Notes under the pieces: generated by a model
What the model was told of the DNA's origin: nothing
Database searches by the model: none
What the model saw: the letters and a program-made list of their open reading frames with translations, nothing else
Position numbers and translations under genes: made by a program
Assembly (NCBI GenBank): GCA_035290045.1
Contig: DATDVH010000037.1
Location: forward strand, 1 to 41,439
Reading direction: 5' to 3'
DNA from: DATDVH01 sp035290045
GTDB taxonomy: Bacteria; Patescibacteriota; Microgenomatia; UBA1406; HO2-37-13b
Length of the DNA stretch: 41,439 bases
In this document: positions 15,934 through 24,253 of the stretch, piece by piece
Numbering within the stretch: position 1 is the stretch's first letter
How the letters are laid out: each line of letters starts with the position of its first letter

Positions 15934-16472
15934 ATCGGTATGGGAAAGACGAAGGAATTGTACTCGCGAAAAAAAATCTTCTTAATGGAAATAGATTAGT
16001 CATACTCTTTACCAAAGCTCATGGAAAAATTGTCTTGACTGGGTATGGAGTGCGAAAGTTGACCAGTAGACGTCTTTCTCATCTTGAGACGGGCAATTAT
16101 ATACGTATTTCTTTTCACAAAAAAAATAGTTATTTCTACCTTTCTGAAACAGAACTGATCTACGCGTATTCAAAAATTAAAAAATCTGGAGAAAAACTGT
16201 CGCTTTTGTTTCTCTTTTTAACGATCCTCTCGAAAATACTTCCTGAAAATCAACCAGAACAAGAGCTTTTCACTATCGCTAAAAAAGTCCTGAGGAAAAT
16301 GAATAATGTGAGTGATTTTACTTTAACATCTCTTATTCCTTATATCACTTTATGTCTTCAAAAAAGTGGATTTGTCAATGAAGAACAGGTAAAAAATCCC
16401 TCTTTTGATCCGATTACGTTTATTGAAGATTTAGTAGATAAAAAGTTGATACTATTTAACCTCGGGGGTTAA
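15930..16472 (+). CDS. recO: RecO recombination mediator, short form
   Basis: The protein starts MNRYGKDEGIVLAKKNLLNGNRLVILFTKAHGKI, the OB fold of RecO, continuing with GVRKLTSRRLSHLETGNYIRISFHKK. A helical segment follows (LSLLFLFLTILSKILPENQPEQELF). At 180 residues it is shorter than usual (~240) and has no C-terminal Cys zinc finger. RecO binds SSB and helps load RecA with RecR. It is translationally coupled (ATGA) to the DUF4012 gene, which looks like genome compaction rather than a functional link. Confidence 0.85.
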   Translation: MNRYGKDEGIVLAKKNLLNGNRLVILFTKAHGKIVLTGYGVRKLTSRRLSHLETGNYIRISFHKKNSYFYLSETELIYAYSKIKKSGEKLSLLFLFLTILSKILPENQPEQELFTIAKKVLRKMNNVSDFTLTSLIPYITLCLQKSGFVNEEQVKNPSFDPITFIEDLVDKKLILFNLGG

Positions 16473-16531
16473 ACGGGATTATGCGACAAACTAATCTATG
16501 ATTTTTATCATTTCACTCTTTATAAAAAAAC

Positions 16532-17617
16532 CTATGTCAATTTTTCATTCTCTGTCCCTTGGAAGTTTTCAACGAGTTTTTTGATCTTACCGACTGAGGT
16601 TTTTTTGGCAACGAGCAATACATCATCGGTATTGACTATTAGAATATCTTCAAGATCAATCCCTACTATCATTTTTTTATCATCATAGTTATAGACGAGA
16701 TTATCAAACGAATCTTCAAGAAGCACTTTTCCTTTGGTAATATTATCATCTCTTTGTTTTTCAAGTGCTTCTTTCAATGCTTCCCACGCTCCAACATCGC
16801 TCCATCCGATATCTTCGATCACGACATACGCACTTTTTTTATCAAGTTTTTCAAGAATAGCGTTATCAAAGTTGATCTTTGGCATTTTCGCATAAAATGA
16901 AGCTGATATAGTATCAAAATTCTTTTTTCCTTTATTTTCCATTATTTTTTGCGAGAGTTCATATATTGTTGGAGTCCACTGTTCAAAAAGTTTGTTGACG
17001 AATTGGGGCGTTGATACAAAATATCCCAAGTTCCAGCAGTGATGTCCATCTTTGAAGTAACGCTCTGCTCTTTTTTTCTCAGGACGATACTTAAAGCCTA
17101 AAAAAGATCGAAAGTCAATTTTTTCTTCTTTTTTTACCATTGCACCTGACTCTATCCAACCAAGATTTTCCGATGCAAAACGAGGTTTCTGCCCGATAAA
17201 TACTATTTTGTCTGAATCTTTTTGAATCAGTTTATCAGCGCTTTGCAAAATTCGTTTGAACTTGTCTACTTGACGGACGAGATGATCGCTCCACAAGATG
17301 ACGACTGATTCTTTTGGATATTTTTCCGCTAAATATGTCATCACATAAGAGACTGCTGGACCAACATCTTTTTTCTCCGGTTCGCCGATTATATTTTCTT
17401 TTGGGATAAAGTTAACTTGTTGGTGTACCACGTCAACGTAATTTCTTCCTGTTGAGATGTAAATATCATGAGGTGCAAACTCTGGAATAAGGCGATCAAC
17501 CGCAAGTTGAAGAGTTGATTTATTGCCGATAATTTTTTCAAACTGTTTGGGCGACTTTTTCCGCGACAGCGGCCAAAGTCGTGTTCCTACTCCTCCTGCA
17601 AATATAACTGCTTTCAT
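16532..17617 (-). CDS. manC: Mannose-1-phosphate guanylyltransferase (GDP-mannose pyrophosphorylase)
   Basis: A 361-residue sugar nucleotidyltransferase. The N-terminal FAGGVGTRLWPLSRKKSPKQF is the GTP-binding signature of ManC enzymes. WNLGYFVS, ENLGWIESG and DIGWSDVGAWEAL are further family motifs. It forms GDP-mannose from mannose-1-phosphate and GTP. Length fits the single-domain form without the phosphomannose isomerase domain. It is last in a minus-strand run with two GT4 enzymes and a GT2 upstream, so it probably supplies their GDP-mannose donor. Confidence 0.94.
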   Translation of the reverse strand: MKAVIFAGGVGTRLWPLSRKKSPKQFEKIIGNKSTLQLAVDRLIPEFAPHDIYISTGRNYVDVVHQQVNFIPKENIIGEPEKKDVGPAVSYVMTYLAEKYPKESVVILWSDHLVRQVDKFKRILQSADKLIQKDSDKIVFIGQKPRFASENLGWIESGAMVKKEEKIDFRSFLGFKYRPEKKRAERYFKDGHHCWNLGYFVSTPQFVNKLFEQWTPTIYELSQKIMENKGKKNFDTISASFYAKMPKINFDNAILEKLDKKSAYVVIEDIGWSDVGAWEALKEALEKQRDDNITKGKVLLEDSFDNLVYNYDDKKMIVGIDLEDILIVNTDDVLLVAKKTSVGKIKKLVENFQGTENEKLT

Positions 17618-17652
17618 CTGAAAGTTAAAATGAAAAATTAAAAATTATAATC

Positions 17653-18813
17653 TTAAATATATTTAATCAATCTTGATTGAAATACATTCTGGTTAAATCG
17701 TTCTATGTTTTTAAGTCCATATTGTGTCGTTTGTTTCCTTAAAGTGTATGATAGCATGTGAAAGTTTGCAACCGCTTTTGCAAGTGATGCTTCAGTTTGT
17801 TCATCAAAAAAAATCCCTGTTTTTCCGTCAATCACCGTTTCTGCTGCGCCGCCTTTGCGATAGGCGATGACTGGACATCCGAAAAACTGCGCTTCAAGCG
17901 ATACGTATCCAAAATCTTCCTCTTGCGGCATGATAAGCGCCTCTGCATGAGAATACAAATACGCCAGCTCTTGATCCGTAATATTTTGAAAAAAGGAGAC
18001 ATTTTCTCCAGCGATTTTTCTCAATTTATTGAGTTGTGTTCCTGATCCGACGATTATTAAAGGTTCTTTTAGTTTATTAAACGTCTGTATTACTAAATCA
18101 ACTTTCTTGTATGATTCCAAACGACTTACGACAAAAAAATATTTTTTGTTTTTAAATTTTTCTATGTAATTTTTAATTTTTAATCCCTCGCTCTCACTCG
18201 GGACAAGGTTTCCTTTTTTAATTTTTTCCCAATACTCATTTTCAAAGGGTGGGTAGATAACTTCGCTTTGTCTTTTATAATATTTTTTTATTCTTCTTTG
18301 AACAGTTCGTGAGATAGCAATATAATGGTCTGGTCGTTGAGAGACGATAAAATCCCATTTTCTCAAACGGTATAAAAAAGGGGCGTATAGTATTTTCTTA
18401 AAAAAATTATTGGTATAGATTTCTGGATAGAGCCATAAGAAGCGAGTTGGGGTCAAAAGATAAGAAATGTGTAGAGTACAGGGCTTAGTTATCACTGATT
18501 TTGCAAACGAGGATGATACTGATATAACGATATCGTATTCGGATAAATCAAAACTTTCAAACGCGTATGGATAGAGAAATAAAGAAAAAATACGATTTTT
18601 TTTTATGAAATTAGGCAAATGCTGGATAAATGAAGTCTTAATTTTTAGATTTTTCGCCCATGGAGCGGAGTACGAATCATAGTATGAAGTGTAAAAATGA
18701 GCCTGAGGAAACATGTCATGAAGTGTCAAAAGCACTCGCTCCACTCCTCCCCATTTATCTATCCAGTCATACACGATGGCGATTTTTTTGTTTTTCAATG
18801 ATGCCGTATTCAT
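17653..18813 (-). CDS. GT4 family glycosyltransferase (mannosyltransferase-like)
   Basis: A 386-residue GT-B enzyme. The N-terminal domain starts KKIAIVYDWIDKWGGVERVL; the donor-binding C-terminal domain has FVVSRLESYKKVDLVIQTF and the E-x7-E motif in PQEEDFGYVSLEAQFFGCPVIAYRKGGAAE. It probably transfers mannose or a similar sugar from a nucleotide donor, given the adjacent manC. Residues ~202-218 (GNLVPSESEG then LKIKNYI) form an extra linker insertion encoded by a GC-rich block followed by an A-rich repeat seen elsewhere in this window. The ATG overlaps the upstream gene by 4 bp. Confidence 0.9.
   Translation of the reverse strand: MNTASLKNKKIAIVYDWIDKWGGVERVLLTLHDMFPQAHFYTSYYDSYSAPWAKNLKIKTSFIQHLPNFIKKNRIFSLFLYPYAFESFDLSEYDIVISVSSSFAKSVITKPCTLHISYLLTPTRFLWLYPEIYTNNFFKKILYAPFLYRLRKWDFIVSQRPDHYIAISRTVQRRIKKYYKRQSEVIYPPFENEYWEKIKKGNLVPSESEGLKIKNYIEKFKNKKYFFVVSRLESYKKVDLVIQTFNKLKEPLIIVGSGTQLNKLRKIAGENVSFFQNITDQELAYLYSHAEALIMPQEEDFGYVSLEAQFFGCPVIAYRKGGAAETVIDGKTGIFFDEQTEASLAKAVANFHMLSYTLRKQTTQYGLKNIERFNQNVFQSRLIKYI
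18163..18212 (-). repeat. A-rich repeat-like insert plus GC-rich block inside a GT4 gene
   Basis: The minus strand carries a GC-rich block encoding NLVPSESEG followed by GATTAAAAATTAAAAATTAC encoding GLKIKNY. It lies at the linker between the two GT-B domains, a place tolerant of insertion. Confidence 0.5.
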
Positions 18814-19901
18814 ACATTTTTTTCATAGAGAATATACGTTTCTTTAGCCATTTTTTTAAAGGAAAATCGTTTAAGAAGTTCTTGGTAATTAAATTTTTGA
18901 GGATTTGCAATATGCTGTTGGATTGCGTTTTTTATACTGTTAAGATCATGCGGACTGAATTTGATAAAGTGTCCGTCTAAAATCTCATTAAAAACTGGTA
19001 TATCTGAGGCGACAATAGGACAGTTAAAATATGCGGCTTCAAGAAGGGGCAGTCCAAATCCTTCAGCAAACGATGGATGAATAAGCGCGAGTGCGTTTTT
19101 ATAGAAAAACACCAAATCTTCATCGGTTGGGTTATTCAATAAAATGATTTTTTTATCACACTTCAATCTTTTAATAAATTGTAGTATGCGTGCTGAAAAG
19201 AAGTCCGAAGGACCAAGCAGAACAAGTTGTACTTGAGTGTTCAATTGTGCAAATGCTTTGATAAGATTCTCAATATTTTTATGAGGATAAAAGTTGCCGA
19301 CGTAGATATAGAAAGGCAGAGGAAAGCGTTGTTTCATGCTTATATTTTCATGTACGTTCATGATATGTTTATCTACTCCTTCATACAGCGAATATATTTT
19401 GTTCTCGTATTTTTTGCCGAATAGATGACTAATATCTTTTTTGACTTGTTGAGATGGAGTGATAATGGCGCACGCGTTTTTCACTGCATTACGGATAAGA
19501 AGTGTATAGAAAAAATGTTTGAGAGTATACATCATTTGATTTCCTGTGGTTGCTTTCCCTGTTCTATAAAAAAAAGGAATGAGATCATGAAGGGTGATGA
19601 TAAATTTCCTTCGGTAAAAAAAAGGATAGCTGAAGTAGGTGAAATGCATCAGATCAAGGTTATCCTTGTTTAATTTTCTCAAGAAAACAGTTTGTTCGGA
19701 AATAGAATGCCAGTGATATGGTGTTTCTCGTATAAGTGCGTTGGGGCTATTATATAAAATATCTTTAAGGTGTTTTTTGTTATATACATATATATAGAAA
19801 GTGATTTTTGACGATGAAGGAAGATAAAAAAGGAGATTTGAGATGTATCTTCCCACACCTGTTTGACCTAAAAGTCGTGCGTCAATACCGATTTTTTTCA
19901 T
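18810..19901 (-). CDS. GT4 family glycosyltransferase
   Basis: A 363-residue GT-B enzyme similar to mannosyltransferases of surface polysaccharide clusters. The N-terminal domain has KKIGIDARLLGQTGVGRYISNLL, and a middle LHDLIPFFY. The C-terminal domain has IYVGNFYPHKNIENLIKAF and the E-x7-E motif in HPSFAEGFGLPLLEAAYFNCPIVASDIP. The acceptor is unknown. It is tightly packed between a GT2 gene (2-bp gap) and another GT4 gene (4-bp overlap), so the three enzymes likely act in sequence on one lipid-linked glycan. Confidence 0.92.
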   Translation of the reverse strand: MKKIGIDARLLGQTGVGRYISNLLFYLPSSSKITFYIYVYNKKHLKDILYNSPNALIRETPYHWHSISEQTVFLRKLNKDNLDLMHFTYFSYPFFYRRKFIITLHDLIPFFYRTGKATTGNQMMYTLKHFFYTLLIRNAVKNACAIITPSQQVKKDISHLFGKKYENKIYSLYEGVDKHIMNVHENISMKQRFPLPFYIYVGNFYPHKNIENLIKAFAQLNTQVQLVLLGPSDFFSARILQFIKRLKCDKKIILLNNPTDEDLVFFYKNALALIHPSFAEGFGLPLLEAAYFNCPIVASDIPVFNEILDGHFIKFSPHDLNSIKNAIQQHIANPQKFNYQELLKRFSFKKMAKETYILYEKNV

Positions 19902-19903
19902 GA

Positions 19904-20797
19904 CTATAATTTTTTTTTCAGATGAATAAACAGATAGACGAGATGATTGAGTAGTGTACCGTTTTTTTGAGCCATATGTTTGTCATAGAACAGTCGCATA
20001 GAATCGTAAAAAAATTCTTTCGTTTTGCTTTTCGTTTTTTCTCCTTTTTTTTTCAACCCGCTTTGATATTTCAGATGGAGCACGTTAAAAAGGGGATAAT
20101 ATATGATTTTATACCCCATTTGGATTATCTGATAGCATAAGTCTATGTCTTCTCCATACATAAAAAAACGCAGATCAAACCCTTTTGTTTGATCGGTGAT
20201 ATTTTTACGAGTAAGAAAAAATGCGCCACTGATCGCTTCAACTTCATGAATAGAATTGAGATCCAGATGTCGCAGATGATACCCGCCGAATAATTGAGAA
20301 AGATACGGTATTTCTCCAAAAATGTGCTCAAGCTTGAAAAAATAAGTAAACGATCGCCATACAGTAGGGTATCCTCGGTGTGAAGCCATATCACGCTTTC
20401 CGTTTGGTAATGTTATTTGTACTGTCAATGCGCCTACTTGTGGATTATTATTCATATAGTAAAGAATATCTTCAAAGTTAAGATCCTGTACAAACACATC
20501 GGAATTTAAAAACAACACATATTTACCTTCGGCGATCGCAAGCCCTTCATTATTCGCCCTTCCAAACCCAACATTTTCCTCGTTCTCAATAATTTTAAAT
20601 TGTATATGATGACTTTTGACTTTTAACTTTTGACTTTTAATTTCTTCAATACTTCCATCTGTTGAGTTATTATCTATAACGATGATCTCTACTGCGATAT
20701 GTTTACTTTGCTGAAGCGCTTGAGTGAGCTTTTGTATACACTTAATCGTAGTTTCTTTGGTATTATATGAAACAATAAGTATGGAAAGATCAATCAT
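19904..20797 (-). CDS. GT2 family glycosyltransferase (rhamnosyltransferase-like)
   Basis: A 297-residue GT-A enzyme beginning IDLSILIVSYNTKETTIKCI. The nucleotide-binding IDNNSTDGSIEEI is followed by VGFGRANNEGL and the metal-binding FLNSDVFV; the acceptor side has GAFFLTRK and FMYGEDIDLCYQI. The pattern matches rhamnosyl- and related GT2 enzymes. Residues ~52-64 (KSQKLKVKSHH) are an extra loop encoded by an A-rich repeat-like stretch (about 20605-20645). It is the first gene of the minus-strand run ending in manC and is divergent from the PMT-like gene 18 bp away. Confidence 0.9.
   Translation of the reverse strand: MIDLSILIVSYNTKETTIKCIQKLTQALQQSKHIAVEIIVIDNNSTDGSIEEIKSQKLKVKSHHIQFKIIENEENVGFGRANNEGLAIAEGKYVLFLNSDVFVQDLNFEDILYYMNNNPQVGALTVQITLPNGKRDMASHRGYPTVWRSFTYFFKLEHIFGEIPYLSQLFGGYHLRHLDLNSIHEVEAISGAFFLTRKNITDQTKGFDLRFFMYGEDIDLCYQIIQMGYKIIYYPLFNVLHLKYQSGLKKKGEKTKSKTKEFFYDSMRLFYDKHMAQKNGTLLNHLVYLFIHLKKKL
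20605..20645 (-). repeat. Tandem A-rich repeat inside a GT2 gene
   Basis: The minus strand has the unit AAAAGT(C/T)A repeated about four times, encoding IKSQKLKVKSHH after NNSTDGSIEE. The family normally has a shorter loop here. Confidence 0.5.
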
Positions 20798-20815
20798 AAT
20801 TTTTTATTATTATAC

Positions 20816-22048
20816 ATGAAAAAAAGAAGAGCGTGTGAAATCGTTCTATTGATAGGTATTGCGTGTGTGATGATTTTTTACCGATTCAATCGTATTCCTC
20901 AAAATCTTGATTATGATGAGGTTGATTTTGCAAAATTAGCTCTTTCTTTAGATCATTCACGGTATAGTCCTTTTAGTCCTTTAGCCACTGGTCATGCGAC
21001 GCTTTATTTTTATATACTTCTTTTTTCGTTTAAGCTGGGCGGTGTGAGTAATTTTACACTGAGATTTCCCTCGGCGATATTTGGAGTGGTAAATATTATC
21101 ATTTTTTATCTAATAATGCAGTATGTAAATAAAAAAACTGCCTTTTTTTCTACATTTATTTTCGCAACACTCCGTTGGTATTTTACATTTGCTCGTTTTT
21201 CTTATGAAGCAACATTTCTTTTGTTTCTTGAGTTATGTGCAGTATATTTTCTGATACGGTTTATGAAAAATCAGAAAACCTGCGATATGTTTGCCTTATC
21301 TTTTTTTAGTGGTTTAGCCTTCAATTCATATACATCAGGTAGAATTTTTTTTGTTGTTCCTTTGATCATCTTGGGAATTGGATGTATGCGTCAGCACATA
21401 AAAAAAATTAAGAGCATGCTCCTCGCATTGGCTATTTTTTTTCTTACCATTCTCCCCCTCTTTTCTTATGTATTAACTCATAAAGATTCGCGATTTGATA
21501 CTCAGTTTTTCTTCAAAAGCCCGCGCTATACCGTCAATCAAAAAATACGATTTTTTACAGATGGCATAGTGAGTACTGTTCTTATGTTTCATGTCCATGG
21601 GGATGTCAATGGAAGACATAATTATCCAGGAAAACCAGCGTTAAATCCTGTGTTAGGACTGTTATTTGTTCTTGGTTTTTTGGGTGCAATTATACGATGG
21701 AAAAATAGATATAATCAACTTTTTCTTATATATTTTTTTACTGCTCTTTTTCCTACACTATTGACCTATCCTCATGAGAACCCACATATGTTGCGTACTT
21801 TTGGCGTCATACCTTCGGTTATTTATTTTTCCGTGGCAGGGTTTGAATTGATCATTTCTCGGTTAAAGATGCTGCACATACCTTATCAAAGATGTGCGAT
21901 GATGATCCTTACAGTATATATACTTTTCTTATCATCATTTTCTGAGATAAAAACATATTTTATCTATCAAAGGATAGTGGTTACTGAAGCGTTTAAAATA
22001 GGTGGCGAAATAAAACAAATTCTAAAATCAGATATTGATCGGTTATGA
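20816..22048 (+). CDS. PMT/ArnT-like (GT39/GT83-type) membrane glycosyltransferase
   Basis: A 410-residue polytopic protein with about ten hydrophobic helices. The N-terminal outside loop has DYDEVDFAKLALSL, where acidic residues match the Asp-Glu of GT-C enzymes using polyprenyl-phosphate sugars. The pattern HATLYFYILLFSFKLGGVSNFTLRFPSAIFGV is typical of PMT_2 proteins. It should transfer a sugar from a lipid carrier to protein, lipid or glycan outside the membrane. A donor could be made by the GT2-GtrA enzyme at 726-1844. It ends convergently, 6 bp from the DsbA-like gene. Confidence 0.85.
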   Translation: MKKRRACEIVLLIGIACVMIFYRFNRIPQNLDYDEVDFAKLALSLDHSRYSPFSPLATGHATLYFYILLFSFKLGGVSNFTLRFPSAIFGVVNIIIFYLIMQYVNKKTAFFSTFIFATLRWYFTFARFSYEATFLLFLELCAVYFLIRFMKNQKTCDMFALSFFSGLAFNSYTSGRIFFVVPLIILGIGCMRQHIKKIKSMLLALAIFFLTILPLFSYVLTHKDSRFDTQFFFKSPRYTVNQKIRFFTDGIVSTVLMFHVHGDVNGRHNYPGKPALNPVLGLLFVLGFLGAIIRWKNRYNQLFLIYFFTALFPTLLTYPHENPHMLRTFGVIPSVIYFSVAGFELIISRLKMLHIPYQRCAMMILTVYILFLSSFSEIKTYFIYQRIVVTEAFKIGGEIKQILKSDIDRL

Positions 22049-22054
22049 CTTTCT

Positions 22055-22813
22055 TCATTTCATGAAATTGGTGAGTTCGGATATGAGAGATTCATAGGGA
22101 AGTGCACCTTCAACAGTTTTAGTTTTTCCCGTTTTCATATCATAGAGTATATTAGTGGGTGTTGCACGTATGCCGATTTGATTTCCTTCATCAGATTGTG
22201 ATTTCACTTTTCCTGCATATTTTCCTTCATCTAAACATGATTGAAATGATTTTTTATTCAATCCTATGTTTGAAGCAAGATCAGCAAGTTGGGAAAGTTC
22301 CATAGCAGGCATTTTTTCAAAAATAAGGTCTGTTATTTTCCAGAATCCATCATTTCCTTTTTGGTCGCTTGCGCACTCAGTGGCTTCTGCTGTTTTTTGT
22401 GCTTTTGGATGACCGGGGAGCGGATAATGGCGATACACCCAGGCGACTTTATTTTTTTGCACACCCATCATTTTTATCAAATCAGGATGTATTCTTTGAC
22501 AGAAAGGACATTCAAGATCAGAGTATTCAATCCATACGTATCGTGCATTATTATCTCCTCTCCAATGATCGTCCTTTGGCGAAGGTTTTTTGGGTTTGAG
22601 ATCTTTATTTGTTTCTTGAGGTGGTTGTTGATTTTGTTGGTTGGGCTGATTTGCATTTTCGCTTCCCGCGGTTCCACCTAAAACAGCGCCATTTTTCTCA
22701 AGCGTTTTCACTTTATTAAAAAGATATCCAGTGAAAAATGCCATACCAATAAGCATGACCACAAGAAGAGTGTTAGTTTTTGATGTAGGCATTGATGGAT
22801 TTGTATCAGTCAT
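22055..22813 (-). CDS. Membrane-anchored DsbA-family thiol-disulfide oxidoreductase
   Basis: 252 residues from ATG 22813. An N-terminal helix (residues ~14-32) anchors it; a Gln/Asn/Pro-rich linker follows; the thioredoxin-like domain has DLECPFCQRIHP (Cys102-Cys105) and a cis-Pro loop GIRATPTNIL. The CPFC pair and the helical insertion make it a DsbA/BdbD-like extracytoplasmic disulfide enzyme. A longer frame beginning with TTG at 22849 exists, but that TTG is the start of a -35 TTGACT, so the shorter start is preferred. No VKOR or DsbB partner is in the window. It is divergent from a multi-winged-helix protein. Confidence 0.9.
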   Translation of the reverse strand: MTDTNPSMPTSKTNTLLVVMLIGMAFFTGYLFNKVKTLEKNGAVLGGTAGSENANQPNQQNQQPPQETNKDLKPKKPSPKDDHWRGDNNARYVWIEYSDLECPFCQRIHPDLIKMMGVQKNKVAWVYRHYPLPGHPKAQKTAEATECASDQKGNDGFWKITDLIFEKMPAMELSQLADLASNIGLNKKSFQSCLDEGKYAGKVKSQSDEGNQIGIRATPTNILYDMKTGKTKTVEGALPYESLISELTNFMK

Positions 22814-22820
22814 GCTAAAA

Positions 22821-22849
22821 ACTGTATAAAAAAAATCCACCAAAGTCAA
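22821..22849 (-). promoter_or_regulatory. Promoter of the DsbA-like gene
   Basis: Minus-strand TTGACT (22849-22844), 17-bp spacer, TACAGT (22826-22821); TATACA with 15 bp is the alternative -10. The ATG at 22813 is 7 bp beyond, so the mRNA would be leaderless. Its -35 is separated by only 6 bp from the -35 of the divergent gene. Confidence 0.65.
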
Positions 22850-22855
22850 GCAGAG

Positions 22856-22884
22856 TTGACTATAGGTTTACTTTCGTATATACT
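22856..22884 (+). promoter_or_regulatory. Promoter of the multi-winged-helix gene
   Basis: TTGACT (22856-22861), 17-bp spacer, TATACT (22879-22884): near-consensus. The predicted +1 is about 22891 and the ATG is at 22895, giving a 5' UTR of about 4 nt. The divergent pair shares a compact control region that the adjacent regulator could bind. Confidence 0.8.
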
Positions 22885-22894
22885 ATGCTTTGCT

Positions 22895-24253
22895 ATGGAA
22901 AGAAAAATAAACATAAGTAAAACACAATCGCCTGAAAGACGAGAACCGTTGTCTTATGAACAATTGGGTAATCTGATCTCGACTTTCAACCACGAAGCAA
23001 AAGCGTTGACGTTGCTTTTGATGAACACAGGTTCTGTATATTCAAGAAGTGATTTGTTCAAAAGATTTATCGAAATACAAGGAAAACCTGTAGCGTGGGT
23101 ATGCAATCACTCTAGACTTTTTAGTTACTGTATTGAGTCTCTTGCACCAATTGGATTAGTCGCAAAAGAATATATTGGCGAAGATTTTTATACCTATGGA
23201 TTTGCGAAAACCAAGTTTGGAGATAAACTTGGCGTTCCTTTTGCCGGTCTTATGTTGGATTTTTCTGATCGTCACTCAACGCTGTCTTTAATCACAATTT
23301 TTAGCAATACCCAAACAAACGCTCTATCATCAAAAACAATTGAAATACCAGAGGGCAGTACAGACTATAAAAAAAGAGCTCCTATCACAACTTATAATAT
23401 ATTGCAGAGATTACTTACTCAAACACTTCCGATAAGACAGAAGGATTTAATGGACCAGCTTCCAGAAGAAAAATCTCATTCAGTGGTAAGTCACCATCTT
23501 AATAGACTGAAAAAAAGTGATATAATTACTTATCATTCTGTTGACGACAGGGATAATTCGTATGCATATTATCAGGCTATTGATCCTACTCGTCCTCTTG
23601 CTCATTACCAATCTCACTATCCTACTTTGACTCAAAACGTATATCAAATAGTATGTGAGAATTCTGCATTTTATTTATCAAGCAACGAAATAAGAGAAAA
23701 ATTATTGCAAAGATATACTCAATTAAAGCGATCAAATCAAAAATCTTTATTGATACATATTTCAAGTGTAATTTCGTTTCTTAAGAAAAATTCCTACTTG
23801 TCAAAAAAAATGTTTGACTATAAGACACAGTCTGAAATCAATCTCACAACTGAACAAAGAAACATTCTCACTGATTTGATGAACATTATTGACCGTTTTC
23901 AACAGCAAGATCGTGCGATACTTGAAGAAGGGAGAAAAAAAGCAGAAGAGATAATCACCGATCCTCATAGAGTGGCGAATTTATTACACAAGGTGCGTAC
24001 TTTTTCAACTCAAATTAACGCTACTCCTATAGATGTTACACATCAACGTATTCTTGCGATAATTCGTGAAAATCCAAAGAGTACCAATGCTTTTATTGTA
24101 GATCATTTGAAAAAAGAGTACGGTCAGCAGTTGAATAGTGATAGAGTAAGGAGCATAATTCGGTCTTTACTGCAAGCTGATTTGATGGAAGTTAAAAAAA
24201 TAAAAAGCACTCATTATTTTTCTATGAAAAAGGATCAACAACAAATAGACTAA
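22895..24253 (+). CDS. Protein with four apparent winged-helix segments (putative transcriptional regulator)
   Basis: A 452-residue protein not matching a named family I recognise. Four segments look like winged helix-turn-helix units: residues ~33-95 (ALTLLLMNTGSVYSRSDLFKRF), ~165-227 (LPIRQKDLMDQL then SVVSHHLNRLKKSDIITYH), ~246-308 (FYLSSNEIREKL then ISFLKKNSYL) and ~381-444 (RILAIIRENPKSTNAFIVDH then VRSIIRSLLQADLMEV). The second is most convincing and resembles ArsR/MarR recognition helices. A charged helix links the third and fourth (~318-370). ATG 22895 is chosen; an in-frame TTG at 22856 is the -35 hexamer. It may bind DNA at several sites or RNA. Its end overlaps the lon end by 4 bp. 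Confidence 0.7.
   Translation: MERKINISKTQSPERREPLSYEQLGNLISTFNHEAKALTLLLMNTGSVYSRSDLFKRFIEIQGKPVAWVCNHSRLFSYCIESLAPIGLVAKEYIGEDFYTYGFAKTKFGDKLGVPFAGLMLDFSDRHSTLSLITIFSNTQTNALSSKTIEIPEGSTDYKKRAPITTYNILQRLLTQTLPIRQKDLMDQLPEEKSHSVVSHHLNRLKKSDIITYHSVDDRDNSYAYYQAIDPTRPLAHYQSHYPTLTQNVYQIVCENSAFYLSSNEIREKLLQRYTQLKRSNQKSLLIHISSVISFLKKNSYLSKKMFDYKTQSEINLTTEQRNILTDLMNIIDRFQQQDRAILEEGRKKAEEIITDPHRVANLLHKVRTFSTQINATPIDVTHQRILAIIRENPKSTNAFIVDHLKKEYGQQLNSDRVRSIIRSLLQADLMEVKKIKSTHYFSMKKDQQQID

Noticed and set aside
16473..16531. ATGAT-TTTT-ATCAT hairpin as a bidirectional terminator between recO and manC
   Set aside because: Five AT-only pairs and no T run directly after it; too weak to call.
22289..22681. 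130-codon plus-strand frame with hydrophobic stretches opposite the DsbA-like gene
   Set aside because: Antisense shadow; the opposite strand has CPFC and cis-Pro motifs.
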